From Moringa oleifera (Eukaryota > Streptophyta > Magnoliopsida > Brassicales > Moringaceae): a stretch of DNA of 64,000 bases. Shown here one piece after another: positions 38,369 through 51,385 of this stretch. Made by a program: the position numbers and the translations under genes. The notes beneath the pieces were generated by a model that did not search any database, had not been told where the DNA came from, and saw only the letters and a list, made by a program, of their open reading frames with translations. Positions within the stretch are counted from its first letter, which is position 1. Each line of letters begins with the position of its first letter. The stretch is from the NCBI GenBank assembly GCA_021397835.1, contig JAJFZO010000409.1:1-64000 (forward strand). Direction: 5' to 3'.

Positions 38369-39005
38369 GGCATAATGAGCTTGGATGTGGCTAGACAAGC
38401 TTGATGGTGTGGGCAGCGAAGCTCACGATGATGCATGCTACACGAGGGCCAAATCTTTGGGGGGATTTCGAGAATGCGGAGTGCTTCTTCGCAGGGCCCT
38501 CGAGGCGACAGACGTGGGGTTTGATCTCAAAGCTCATGCTTGCCTAGGTGGACTCATTGTGCAGCGTGATCGATGATACTATCGTCGTCCGTTAGCAACG
38601 ACTGAGCCACACGGCCAGCCTGGGCACCCCTACTGCCAAGGCCTCATAAGTGGGGAAAAACGTGGGTAACAAAGCGAGAATAATCGTGGCATAATGAGCT
38701 TGGATGTGGCTAGACAAGCTCGATGGTATGGGCGGCGAAGCGAACGATGATGCATGCTTCGCGAGGGCCAAATCGTTGGGGGGATTTCGAGAATGCGGAG
38801 TGCTTCTTCGCAGGGCCCTCGAGGCGGCAGACGTGGGCTTTGATCTCGACGCTCAGGCTTGCCTAGGTGGACTCGTTTTGCAGTGTGATCGATGATACAA
38901 TCATCGTCCGTTAGCAACGAGCGAGCCACACGGCCAGCCAGGGCACCCCTACTGCCAAGGCCTCATCGTTGGGGAAAATGTGGGCAACGAAGCGAGAATA
39001 ATCGT
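38369..39005. repeat. Adjacent twin monomers with an extra G
   Basis: The two neighbouring monomers (38,369-38,687 and 38,688-39,005) are near copies. Both join a left-B half to a right-b half, and both read CGCAGGGCCCTCGAGG, one G more than the usual CGCAGGCCCTCGAGG. Both also have a C in GTGGCATAATGAGCTTGG at their start. This is a recent one-monomer duplication of a recombinant monomer. Confidence 0.7.
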
Positions 39006-41229
39006 GGGATAATGAGCTGGGATGTGGCTAGACAAGCTTGATGGTGTGGGGGGCGACACTAACAATGATGCATGCTACGTGACGGCCCAATATTTAGGGG
39101 GATTTCGAGCATGCGGAGTGCTTCGTCGTAGGCCCTCGGGGCGGCAGACATGGGGTTGGATCTCGATGCTCAGGCTTGCCTAGGCAGACTCGTTGCGTAG
39201 CGCGATCGACGACACGATCGTCGGCTGTTAGAAACGAGCGAGCCACACGGCCAGCCTCAGCACCCCTACTGCCAAGGTCTCATATGTGGGAAAAAATGTG
39301 GGCAACGAAGCGAGAATAATCGTGGGATAATGAGCTGGGATGTGGCTAGACAAGCTCGATGGTATGGGCGGCGAAGCGAACGATGATGCATGCTACGTAA
39401 GGGCCAAATTTTTGGGGGGATTTCGAGCATGCGGAGTGCTTCGTCGCAGGCCCTCGAGGTGGCAGACGTGGGGTTGGATCTCGACGCTCATGCTTGCCTA
39501 GGCGAACTCGTTGCGCAGCGCGATCGACGACACGATCGTCGGCCGTTAGCAGCGAGCGAGCCACACGACCAGCCTAGGCACCCCTACTGCCAAGGCCTCA
39601 TTGGTGGGAAAAACGTGGGCAACGAAGCGAGAATAATCGTGGGATAATGAGCTGGGATATGGCTAGACAAGCTCGATGGTGTGGGCCGCGAAGCAAACAA
39701 TGATGTAAGCCACGTGAGGGCCAAATTGTTGGGGGGATTTCGAGCATGCGGAGTGCTTCATCGCAGGCCTTCGAGACGGCAGAGGTGCGGTTTGCTCTCG
39801 ACACTCAGGCTTGCTTAGGTGGACTCGTTGTGCATTATGATCGATGACACTATCGTCGTCCGTTAGCAACGAGCGAGGCACACGGCCAGCCTGGGCACCC
39901 CTACTGCCAAGGCCTCATAAGTTGGAAAAAACGTGGGCAACGCAGCGAGAATAATCGTGGGATAATGAGCTGGGATGTGGCAAGACAAGCTCGATGGTGT
40001 GGAAGGCGAAGCGAACGATGATGCATGCTACGCCAGGGCCAAATCGTTGGGGGGATTTCGAGAATGCGGAGTGCTTCTTCGTAGGCTCTTGAGGTAGCAG
40101 ACGTGTGGTTTGATCTCGATGCTCAGGCTTACCTAGGCGGACTCGTTGCTCAGCGCGATAGAAGACAGGATCGTCATCCGTTAGCAACGACCGAGCCACA
40201 CAGCCAGCCTGGGCACCTCTACTGGCAAGGCCTCATCGGTGGGAAAAAACGTGGGCAACGAAACGAGAATAATCGTGGGATAATGAGCTGGAATATGGCT
40301 AGACAAGCTCAATGGTGTGGGCGGCGAAGCGAACAATGATGCATGCTACGTGAGGGCCAAATTGTTGGGGGGATTTGGAGCATGCGGAGTGCTTCGTTAC
40401 AGGCCCTCGAGGTGGCAGACGTGGGGTTGGATCTCAACGCTCATGCTTGCCTAGGAGGACTCATTGTGCAACATGATCGACGACAAGATCGTCAGCCGTT
40501 AGCAATGAGCGAGCCACACGGCCAGCCTGGGCACCCCTACTGCCAAGGCCTCATCGTTGGGGAAAATGTGGGCAACGAAGCGAGAATAATCGTGGGATAA
40601 TGAGCTGGGATGTGGCTAGACAAGCTTGATGGTGTGGGGGGCGACGCTAAAAATGATGCATGCTAAGTGACGGCCCAATATTTGGGGGGATTTCGAGCAT
40701 GCGGAGTGCTTCATCGCAGGCCCTCGGGGCGGCAGACGTGGGGTTGGGTCTCGATGCTCAGGCTTGCCTAGGCAGACTCATTACGTAGCGCGATCGACGA
40801 CACGATCGTCGGCTGTTAGAAACGAGCGAGCCACACGGCCAGCCTCGGCACCCCTACTGCCAAGGTCTCATATGTGGGAAAAAACGTGGGCAACGAAGCG
40901 AGAATAATCGTGGGATAATGAGTTGTGATGTGGCTAGACAACCTCAATGGTATGGGCGGCGAAGCGAACGATGATGCATGCTACGTAAGGGCCAAATTGT
41001 TGGGGGGATTTCGAGCATGCGGAGTACTTCGTTGCAGGCCCTCGAGGTGGCAGACGTGGGGTTGGATCTCGACGCTCAGGCTTGCCTAGGCAGACTCGTT
41101 GCGTAGCGCGATCGACGACACGATCGTCGGCCGTTAGAAACGAGCGAGCCACACGGCCAGCCTCGGCACCCCTACTGCCAAGGTCTCATATGTGGGAAAA
41201 AACGTGGGCAACGAAGCAAGAATAATCGT

Positions 41230-41863
41230 GGGATAATGAGCTGGGATGTGGCTAGACAAGCACGATGGTGTGGGCGGCGAAGCGAACGATGATGCATGCT
41301 ACGCGAGGGCCAAATCGTTGGGAGGATTTTGAGAATGCGGAGTGCTTCTTCGTAAGCCCTTGAGGCAGCAGACGTGTGGTTGGATCTCGACGCTCAGGCT
41401 TGCCTAGGCGGACTCGTTGCGCAGCGCGATAGAAGACACAATCGTCGGCCGTTAGCAACGAGCGAGCCACACGGTCGGCCTGGACACCCCTGCAGCCAAG
41501 GCCTCATCGGTGGAAAAAACGTGGGCAACGAAGCGAGAATAATCGTGCGATAATGAGCTGGGATGTGGCTAGACAAGCTCGATGGTGTGGGCGGCGAAGC
41601 GAACGATGATGCATGCTACGCGAGGGCCAAATCGTTGGGGGGATTTTGAGAATGCGGAGTGCTTCTTCGTAAGCCCTTGAGGCAGCAGACGTGTGGTTGG
41701 ATCTCGACGCTCAGGCTTGCCTAGGCGGACTCCTTACGCAGCGCGATAGAAGACACAATCGTCGGCCGTTAGCAACGAGCGAGCCACACGGCCGGCCTAG
41801 ACACCCCTGCAGCCAAGGCCTCATCGGTGGAAAAAACGTGGGCAACGAAGCGAGAATAATCGT
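41230..41863. repeat. Near-identical adjacent monomer pair
   Basis: The 317-bp monomers at 41,230-41,546 and 41,547-41,863 differ at only a handful of positions that I can see, such as AGCACGATGG against AGCTCGATGG, GGGAGGATTT against GGGGGGATTT, and CTCGTTGCGC against CTCCTTACGC. They share rare variants, including GACGTGTGGTTGG and CGTAAGCCC. This is a recent single-monomer tandem duplication inside the otherwise diverged zone. Confidence 0.75.
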
Positions 41864-44800
41864 GCGATAATGAGCTAGGATGTGGCTAGACAAGGTTGAT
41901 GGTGTGGCGGGCAAAGCTAACGATGATGCATGCTACGTGAGGGACAAATTGTTGGGGGGATTTCGAGCATGCGGAGTGCTTCATCGCTGGCCCTCGAGGC
42001 AGCAGACGTGGCGTTTGATCTCGACTCTCAGGCTTGCCTAGGTGGACTCGTTGTGCTGCGTGATCGATGATACTATCGTCGTCCACTAGCAACGAGCGAG
42101 CCACACGGCCAGCCTGGGCACCCCTACTGCCAAGGCCTCATTGGTGGGAAAAACGTGGGCAACGAAGCGAGAATAATCGTGGGATAATGACCTGGGACAT
42201 GGCTAGACAAGCTCCATGGTGTGGGCAGCGAAGCTCACGATGATGCATGCTACGCGAGGGCCGAATCGTTGGGGGGATTTCGAGAATGCGGAGTGCTTCT
42301 TCGCAGGCCCTTGAGGCGACAGACTTGGGGTTGGATCTCGACGCTCAGGCTTGCCTTGGCGGGCTCGTTGCGCAGCGCGATCGAAGACATGATCGTCGGC
42401 CGTTAGCAACGGGCGAGGCACACGGCCAGCCTGGACACCCCTGCAGCCAAGGCCTCACCGGTGGAAAAAACGTGGGCAATGAAGCGAGAATAATCGTGGG
42501 ATAATCAGCTGGGATGTGGCTAGACAAGCTTGATGGTGTGGGGGGCAAAACTAACAATGATGCATGCTACGTGAGGGCCAAACAGTTGGGGGAATTTCGA
42601 GCATGCGGAGTGCTTCATCGCAGGCCTTCGAGGCGACAGACGTGGGGTTTGATCTCGACGCTCAGGCTTGCCTAGGTGGACTCGTTGTGCAGCATGATCG
42701 ATCACACTATCGTCGTCCGCTAGCAACGAGCGAGCCACACAGCCAGCCTGGGCACCCCTACTGCCAAGGCCTCATCGGTGGGAAAAATGTCGGCAACGAA
42801 GCGAGAATAATCATGGAATAATGAGCTGGGATGTGGCTAGACAAGCTCGATGGTGTGGGCGGCGAAGCGAACGATGATGCATGCTACGTGAGGGCCAAAT
42901 TGTTGTGGGGATTTCGAGCATGCGGAGTGCTTCGTCACAGGCCCTCGAGGTGGCACACGTTGGGTTGGATCTCGACGCTCATGCTTGCCTAGGCGGACTC
43001 GTTGCACAGCGCGATCGACGACACGATCGTCGACCGTTAGAAACGAGCGAGCCACACGGCCAGCCTGGGCACCCCTACTGCCAAGGCCTCATTGGTGGGA
43101 AAAACGTGGGCAACAAAGCGAGAATAATCGTGGGATAATGAGTTGGGATATAGCTAGACAAGCTCAATGGTGTGGGCGGCGAAGCTCACGATGATGCATG
43201 CTATAGGAGGGCCAAATTATTGGGGGGATTTTGAGCATGCAGAGTGCTTCGTCACAGGCCCTCGAGGTGGCACACGTTGGGTTGGATCTCGACGCTCATG
43301 CTTGCCTAGGCGGACTCATTGCACGGCGCGATCGACGACACGATCGTCGGCTGTGAGCAACGAGCGATCCACACAGCCAGCCTGGGCACCCCTACTGCCA
43401 AGGCCGCATCGGTGGGAAAAAACGTTGGCAACAAAGCGAGAATAATCGTGGCATAATGAGCTGGGATGTGGCTAGACTAGCTCGATGGTGTGGGCGGCAA
43501 AGCTAACGATGATGCATGCTACGTGAGGGCAAAATTGTTGGGGGGATTTCGAGCATGTGGAGTGCTTCATCGCAGGCTCTCAAGGCAGTAGACGTGGGGT
43601 TGGATCTCGACGCTCATGCTTGCCTAGGCGGACTCGTTGCGCCGCGTAATCGACAACACGATCGTCGGCCGTTAGCAATGAGCGAGCCACACGGCCAACC
43701 TGGGCACCCCTTCTGCCAAGGCCTCATCAGTGGGAAAAATGTCGGCAACGATGCGAGAATAATCAAGGGATAATGAGCTGGGATGTGGCTAGACAAGCTC
43801 GATGGTTTGGGCGGCGAAGCTCACGATGATGCATGCTACGCGAGGGCCAAATCGTTGGGGGGAATTTCGAGAATGCGGAGTGCTTCTTCGCAGGCCCTTG
43901 AGGCGAAAGACGTAGGGTTAGATCTCGACGCTCAGGCTTGCCTCGGTGGACTCGTTGCGTAGCGCGATCGAAGACATGATCGTCGGCCGTTAGCAACAAG
44001 CGAGCCACACGGCCAACCTGGGCACCCCTACTGCCAAGGCCTCATCAGTGGGAAAAAACATGGGCAACGAAGCGAGAATAATCGTGGGATAATAAGCTGG
44101 GATGTGGCTAGACAAGCTCGATGGTGTGGGCGGCGAAGCTAACGATGATGCATGCTACGTGAGGGCCAAATTATTGGGGGGATTTCGAGCATGCGGAGGG
44201 CTTCAACGCAGGCCCTCGGGGCGGCAGACATGGGGTTGGATCTGGACGCTCATGCTTGCCTAGGCAGACTCGTTGCTCAGAGCGATCGACGACACGATCG
44301 TCGGCCGTTAGAAACGAGCGAGCCACATGGCCAGCCTCGGCACCCCTACTGCCAAGGCCTCATTGGTGGGAGAAACGTGGGCAACGAAGTGAGAATAATC
44401 GTGGGATAATGTGCTTGGATATGGCTAGACAAACTCGATGGTATGGGCGGCGAAGCTCACGATGATGCATGCTACGCGAGGGCCAAATCGTTGGGGGGAT
44501 TTCGAGAATGCGGGGTGCTTCTTCGCAGGGCCCTCGAGGCGACAGACGTGGGGTTTGATCTCGACGGTCAGGCTTGCCTAGGTGGACTCGTTGTGCAGCG
44601 TGATCGATGACTCTATCGTCATCCGTTAGCAACGAGCGAGCCACACGGCCATCCTGGGCGCCCCTACTGCCAAGGCCTCATCGGTGGGAGAAAACGTGGG
44701 CAACGAAGCGAGAATAATCATCGGATAATGAGCTGAGATATGGCTAGAACAGCTCGATGGTGTGGGTGGCGAAGCAAATAATGATGCATGCCACGTGAGG

Positions 44801-45355
44801 GCTAAATTGTTGGGGGGATTTCGAGCATGCGGAGTGCTTCATCGCAGGCCCTCGGGGCGGCAGATGTAGGGTTGGATCTCGACGCTAATGCTTGCCTAGG
44901 CAGACTCGTTGCGCAGCGCGATCGACAACAAGATTGTCAGCCGTTAGCAATGAGCGAGCCACACGGCCAGCCTGGGCACCCCTACTGCCAAGGCCTCGTC
45001 AGTGGGAAAAATGTCGGCAACGAAGCGAGAATAATCGTGGGATAATGAGCTGGGAGGTGGCTAGACAAGCTCGATGGTGTGGATGGCGAAGCTAACGATG
45101 ATGCATGCTACATGAGGGCCAAATTGTTGGGGGGATTTCAAGCAAGCGAAGTGCTTCGTCGCAGGCCCTTGGGGCAACAGATGTGGGGTTGGATCTCGAC
45201 GCTCATGCTTGCCTAGGCGGACTCATTGCGCAGCGCGATCGACGACACGATCATCGGTCGTTAGAAACGAGCGAGCCACACGGCCAGCCTCGGCACGCCT
45301 ACTGCCAAGGCCTCATTAGTGGGAAAAACGTGGGCAACGAAGCGAGAATAATCGT

Positions 45356-48300
45356 CGGATAATGAGCTGGGATATGGCTAGACAAGCTCGATGGTGTGGG
45401 TGGCGAAGCAAATAATGATGCATGCCACGTGAGGGCCAAATTGTTGGGGGGATTTCAAGCATGTGAAGTGCTTCGTCGCAGGCCCTCGAGGTGGCAGACG
45501 TGGGGTTGGATCTCGACTCTCATGCTTGCCAAGGCGGACTCGTTGCGTAGCGCGATCGACGACACGATCGTCGACCGTTAAAAACAAGTGAGCCACACGG
45601 CCAGCCTAGGCACCCCTGCTGCCAAGGCCTCAACGGTGGGAAAAACGTGGGCAACGAAGCTAGAATAATCGTGCGATAATGAGCTGGGATGTGGCTAGAC
45701 AAGCTTGATGGTGTGGGGGGCAAAGCTAACGATGATGCATGCTACGTGTGGGCCAAATTGTTGGGGGGATTTCGAGCATGCGGAGTGCTTCATCGCAGAC
45801 CCTCGAGGCAGCAGACGTGGGGTTTGATCTCGACGCTAAGGCTTGCCTAGGTGGACTCGTTGTGTAACGTGATCGATGACACTATCGTCATCCGTTAGCA
45901 ACAAGCGAGCCACACGGCCAGCCTGGGCACCCCTACTGCCAAGGCCGCATTGGTGGGAAAAAACGTGGGCAACGAAGCGAGAATAATGGTGGCATAATGA
46001 GCTGGGATGTGGCTAGACAAGCTTGATGGTGTGGGCGGCGCAGCTAACGATGATGCATGCTACGTGAGGGCAAAATTATTCGGGGGATTTCGAGTATGCG
46101 GAGTGCTTCATCGCAGGCCCTCAAGGCGGCAAACGTGGGGTTGGATCTCGACGCTCATGCTTGCCTAGGCGGACTCGTTGCGCAGCGCGATCTACGACAC
46201 GATCGTCGGCCGTTAGCAATGAGTGAGCCACACAGCCAGCTTGGGCACCCCTGCTGCCAAGGCCTCATCGGTGGGAAAAACGTGGGCAACAAAGCGAGAA
46301 TAATCATGCTATAATGAGCTGGGATGTGGCTAGACAAGCTTGATGGTGTGGGGGGCGAAGCTAACGATGATGCATGCTACATGTGGGCCAAATTGTTGGG
46401 GGGATTTCGAGCATGCGGAGTGCTTCATCGCAGGCCCTCAAGGCGGCAGACGTGGGGTTTGATCTCGACGCTAAGGCTTGCCTAGGTGGACTCGTTGTGT
46501 AGCGTGATCGATGACACTATCGTCATCCGTTAGCAACGAGCGAGCCACACGGCCAGCCTGGGCACCCCTACTGCCAAGGCCGCATCGGTGGGAAAAAACG
46601 TGGGCAACAAAGCGAGAATAATCGTGGCATAATGAGCTGGGATGTGGCTAGACTAGCTCGATGGTGTGGGCGGCGCAGCTAACGATGATGCATGCTACGT
46701 GAGGGCAAAATTGTTTGGGGGATTTTGAGCATGTGGAGTGCTTCGTCGCTGGCCATCAAGGCGGCAGACGTGGGGTTGGATCTCGACGCTCATGCTTGCC
46801 TAGGCGGACTCGTTGCACAACGCGATCGATGACACGATCATCGGCCGTTAGCAACGAGCGAGCCACACGGCCAACCTAGGCACCCCTACTGCTAAGGCCT
46901 TATCGGTGGGAAAAATGTAGGCAACGAAGCTAGAATAATCGTCGGATAATGAGCTGGCATATGGCTAGACAAGCTCGATGGTGTGGGCGGCAAAGCTCAT
47001 GATGATGCATGATACGCGAGGGCCAAATCATTGGGGGGATTTCGAGAATACGGAGTGCTTTTTCGCAGGCCGTCCAGGCGGCAGACGTGGGGTTTAATCT
47101 CGATGCTCAGGCTTGCCTAGGCGGACTCGTTGCACAACGCGATCGACGACACGATCGTCGGCCCTTAGCAACGAGCGAGCCACACGGCCAGCCTGGGCAC
47201 CCCTACTGCCAAGGCCTCATTGGTGGGAAAAACGTGGGCAACGAAGCAAGAATAATCGTCGGATAATGAGCTGGGATATGGCTAGACAAGCTCGATGGTG
47301 TGGGTGGCGAAGCAAATAATGATGCATGCCACGTGAGGGCCAAATTGTTGGGGGAATTTCGAGCATGCGTAGTGCTTCATCGCAGGCCCTCGAGGCGGCA
47401 GACGTGGGGTTTGATCTCGACGCTGAGGCTTGCCTAGGTGGACTCGTTGTGCAGCATGATCGATGACTCTATCGTCATCCGTTAGCAACGAGCGAGCCAC
47501 ACGGCCAGCCTGGGCACCCCTACTGCCAAGGCCTCATCGGTGGGAGAAAACGTGGGCAACGAAGCGAGAATAATCGTGGGATAATGAGCTGGGATGTGGC
47601 TAGGCAAGCTCGATGGTGTGGGCGGCAAAGCTAACGATGATGCATGCTAAATGAGGGCAAAATTATTGGGGGATTTCGAGCATGCGGAGTGCTTCGTCGC
47701 AGGCCCTCAGGGCGTCAGACGTGGGGTTGGATCTCGACGCTCATGCTTGCCTAGGCGGACTCGTTGCGCAGCGCGATCGACGACACGATCGTCAGCCATT
47801 AGCAATGAGCGAGCCACACGGCCAGCCTGGGCACCCCTACTGCCAAGGCCTCATCAGTGGGAAAAATGTCGGCAGCGAAGCGAGAATAATCGTGGGATAA
47901 TGAGCTGGGATGTGGCTAGACAAGCTCGATGGTTTGGGCGGCGAAGCTCACGATGATGCAAGCTACGCGAGGGCCAAATCGTTGGGGGGATTTCGAGAAT
48001 GCGGAGTGCTTCTTCGCAGGCCCTTGAGGCGACAGACGTGGGGTTGGATCTCGACGCTCTGGCTATCCTCGGTGGACTCGTTGCGCAGCGCGATCGAAGA
48101 CATGATCGTCGACCGTTAGCAACGAGCGAGCCACATGGCCAGCCTGGGCACCCCTACTGCCAAGGCCTCATCAGTGGGAAAAAACGTGGGCAATGAAGCG
48201 AGAATAATCGTGGGATAATGAGCTTGGATGTGGCTAGACAAGCTCGATGGTGTGGATGGCGAAGCTAACGATGATGCATGCTACATGAGGGCCAAATTAT

Positions 48301-48528
48301 TGAGGGGATTTCATGCGAACGGAGTGCTTCGTCGTAGGCCCTCGAGGCGGCAGACGTGGGGTTGGATCTCGACGCTCATGCTTGCCTAGGCGGACTCGTT
48401 GCGCAGCCCGACCGACGACACGATCGTCGACCGTTAGAAACGAGCGAGCCACACGGCCAGCCTCGGCACCCCTACTGCCAAGGCCTCATTGGTGGGAAAA
48501 ACGTGGGCAACGAAGCGAGAATAATCGT
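45356..48528. repeat. HOR2 copy a, about 10 monomers, most diverged
   Basis: Ten monomers correspond in order to places 2-11 of the unit. The segment 46.0-47.9 kb aligns with 49.5-51.4 kb at an offset of 3,491 bp. It has more private changes than the other copies, for example a stop-forming TACATGTGGG at 46.38 kb and ATACGGAGTGCTTTTTCG at 47.05 kb. The two monomers at 47,894-48,528 (places 10 and 11) are absent from copies b and c. Confidence 0.7.
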
Positions 48529-51385
48529 GGGATAATGAGCTGGGATATGGCTAGACAAGCTCGATGGTGTGGGTGGCGATGCAAACAATGATGCATGCCA
48601 CGTGAGGGCGAAATTGTTTGGGGGATTTCGAGCATGCGGAGTGGTTAATCGTAGGCCTTAGAGGCAGCAGAGTTGGGGTTTGCTCTCGACGCTCAGGCTT
48701 GCTTAGGTGGACTCGTTGTGCAGCGTGATCGAAGACGTTATCGTCGGCCGTTAGCAACGAGCGAGCCACAAGGCCAGCCTGGGCACCCCTACTGCCAAGG
48801 CCTCATCAGTGGGAAAAAACGTGGGCAACGAAGCGAGAATAATCGTGGGATAATGAGCTGGGATGTGGCTAGACAAGCTCGAAGGTGTGGGCAGCGAAGC
48901 TAACGTTGATGCATGCTACGTGAGGGCCAAATTGTTGGGGGGATTTCAAGCATGTGAAGTGCTTCGCCGCAGGCTCTCGAGGTGGCAGACGTGGGGTTGG
49001 ATCTCGACGCTCATGCTTGCTAAGGCGGACTCGTTGCGTAGCGCGATCGACGACACGATCGTCGACCGTTAAAAACAAGTGAGCCACACGGCCAGCCTGG
49101 GCACCCCTGCTGCCAAGGCCTCATCGGTGGGAAAAACGTGGGCAACGAAGCGAGAATAATCGTGCGATAATGAGCTGGGATGTGGCTAGACAAGCTTGAT
49201 GGTGTGGGGGGTGAAGCTAACAATGATGGATGCTACGTGAGGGACAAATTGTTGGGGGGATTTCGAGCATGTGGAGTGCTTAATCGCAGACCCTCGAGGC
49301 GGCAGACGTGGGGTTTGATCTCGACCCTCAGGCTTGCATAGGTGGACTCGTTGTGCAGCGTGATCGATGACACTATCGTCATCCGTTAGCAACGAGCGAG
49401 CCACACGGCCAGCCTGGGCACCCCTACTGCCAAGGCCGCATTGGTGGGAAAAAACGTGGGCAACGAAGCGAGAATAATGGTGGCATAATGAGCTGGGATG
49501 TGGCTAGACAAGCTCGATGGTGTGGGCGGCGAAGCTAACGATGATGCATGCTACGTGAGGGCAAAATTATTCGGGGGATTTCGAGCATGCGGAGTGCTTC
49601 GTCGCAGGCCCTCAAGGAGGCAGACGTGGGGTTGGATCTCGACGCTCATGCTTGCCTAGGCGGACTCGTTGCGCAGCGCGATCGACGACACGATCGTCGG
49701 CAGTTAGCAATGAGCGAGCCACACAGCCAGCTTGGGCACCCCTGCTGCCAAGGCCTCATCGGTGGGAAAAACGTGGGCAACGAAGCGAGAATAATCGTGC
49801 GATAATGAGCTGGGATGTGGCTAGACAAGCTTGATGGTGTGGGGGGCGAAGCTAACGATGATGCATGCTACGTGTGGGCCAAATGGTTGGGGGGATTTCG
49901 AGCATGCGGAGTGCTTCATCGCAGGCCCTCGAGGCGGCAGACGTGGGGTTTGATCTCGACGCTAAGGCTTGCCTAGGTAGACTCGTTGTGTAGCGTGATC
50001 GATGACACTATCGTCATCCGTTAGCAACGAGCGAGCCACACGGCCAGCCTGGGCACCCCTACTGCCAAGGCCGCATCGGTGGGAAAAAACGTGGGCAACA
50101 AAGCGAGAATAATCGTGGCATAATGAGTTGGGATGTGGCTAGACTAGCTCGATGGTGTGGGCGGCGCAGCTAACGATGATGCATGCTACGTGAGGGCAAA
50201 ATTGTTGGGGGGATTTTGAGCATGTGGAGTGCTTCGTCGCAGGCCCTCAAGGTGGCAGACGTGGGGTTGGATCTCGACGCTCATGCTTGCCTAGGCGGAC
50301 TCGTTGCGCAGCGCGATCGACGACACGATCATCGGCCGTTAGCAACGAGCGAGCCACACGGCCAACCTGGGCACCCCTACTGCCAAGGCCTCATCGGTGG
50401 GAAAAATGTCGACAACGAAGCGAGCATAATCGTCGGATAATGAGCTGGGAAATGGCTAGACAAGCACGATGGTGTGGGCGGCAATGCTCATGATGATGCA
50501 TGCTACGCGAGGGCCAAATCATTGGGGGGATTTCGAGAATGCGGAGTGCTTCTTCGCAGGCCCTCCAGGCGGCAGACGTGGGCTTTGATCTCGATGCTCA
50601 GGCTTGCCTAGGCGGACTCGTTGCGCAGCGCGATCGACGACACGATCGTCGGCCGTTAGAAACGAGCGAGCCACACGGCCAGCCTCGGCACCCCTACTGC
50701 CAAGGCCTCATTGGTGGGAAAAACGTGGGCAACGAAGCGAGAATAATCGTGGGATAATGAGCTGGGATATGGCTAGACAAGGTCGATGGTGTGGGTGGCG
50801 AAGCAAATAATGATGCATGCCACGTGAGGGCCAAATTGTTGGGGGGATTTCGAGCATGCGTAGTGCTTCATCGCAGGCCCTCGAGGCTACAGACGTGGGG
50901 TTTGATCTCGATGCTCAGGCTAGCCTAGGTGGACTCGTTGTGCAGCGTGATCGATGACTCTATCGTCATCCGTTAGCAACGAGCGAGCCACACGGCCAGC
51001 CTGGGCACCCCTACTGCCAAGGCCTCATCGGTGGGAAAAAACGTGGGCAACGAAGCGAGAATAATCGTGGGATAATGAGCTGGGATGTGGCTAGACAAGC
51101 TCGATGGAGTGGACGGCAAAGCTAACGATGATGCATGCTACATGAGGGCAAAATTGTTGGGGAGATTTCGAGCATGCGGAGTGCTTCGTCGCAGGCCCTC
51201 AAGGCGGCAGACGTGGGGTTGGATCTCGACGCTCATGCTTGCCTAGGCAGACTCGTTGCGCAGCGCGATCGACGACACGATCGTCAGCCGTTAGCAATGA
51301 GCGAGCCACACGGCCAGCCTGGGCACCCCTACTGCCAAGGCCTCATCAGTGGGAAAAATGTCGGCAACGAAGCGAGAATAATCGT
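48529..51385. repeat. HOR2 copy b, 9 monomers (2,857 bp)
   Basis: Places 1-9 are present in order: GATGCAAACAATG monomer, GAAGGTGTGGGCAGCG monomer, GATGGATGCTACG monomer, AAATTATTCGGGGG monomer, TACGTGTGGGCC monomer, AGACTAGCTCG monomer, AGCACGATGG monomer, GCAAATAATG monomer and GATGGAGTGGACGG monomer. Copy c repeats the series almost unchanged 2,857 bp later. Confidence 0.88.

Larger units (their letters stand above)
34876..45355. repeat. Diverged monomer zone without long-range HOR
   Basis: About 33 monomers lie here, still head-to-tail and in the same phase, but I cannot align them at either the 6.66-kb or the 2.86-kb period. Many carry private changes, such as GACGGCCCAATATTT at about 39,080 and 40,670, GCGAAGCGAACGATG in several, and GTGTGGTTGG at about 41,370. 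Only short-range copies are seen: adjacent near-twins at 38,369/38,688 and 41,230/41,547, a related pair at 42.9/43.2 kb, and a two-monomer match at 39,006/40,594 (1,588 bp apart). It looks like older, less homogenised satellite between two homogenised blocks. Confidence 0.7.
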
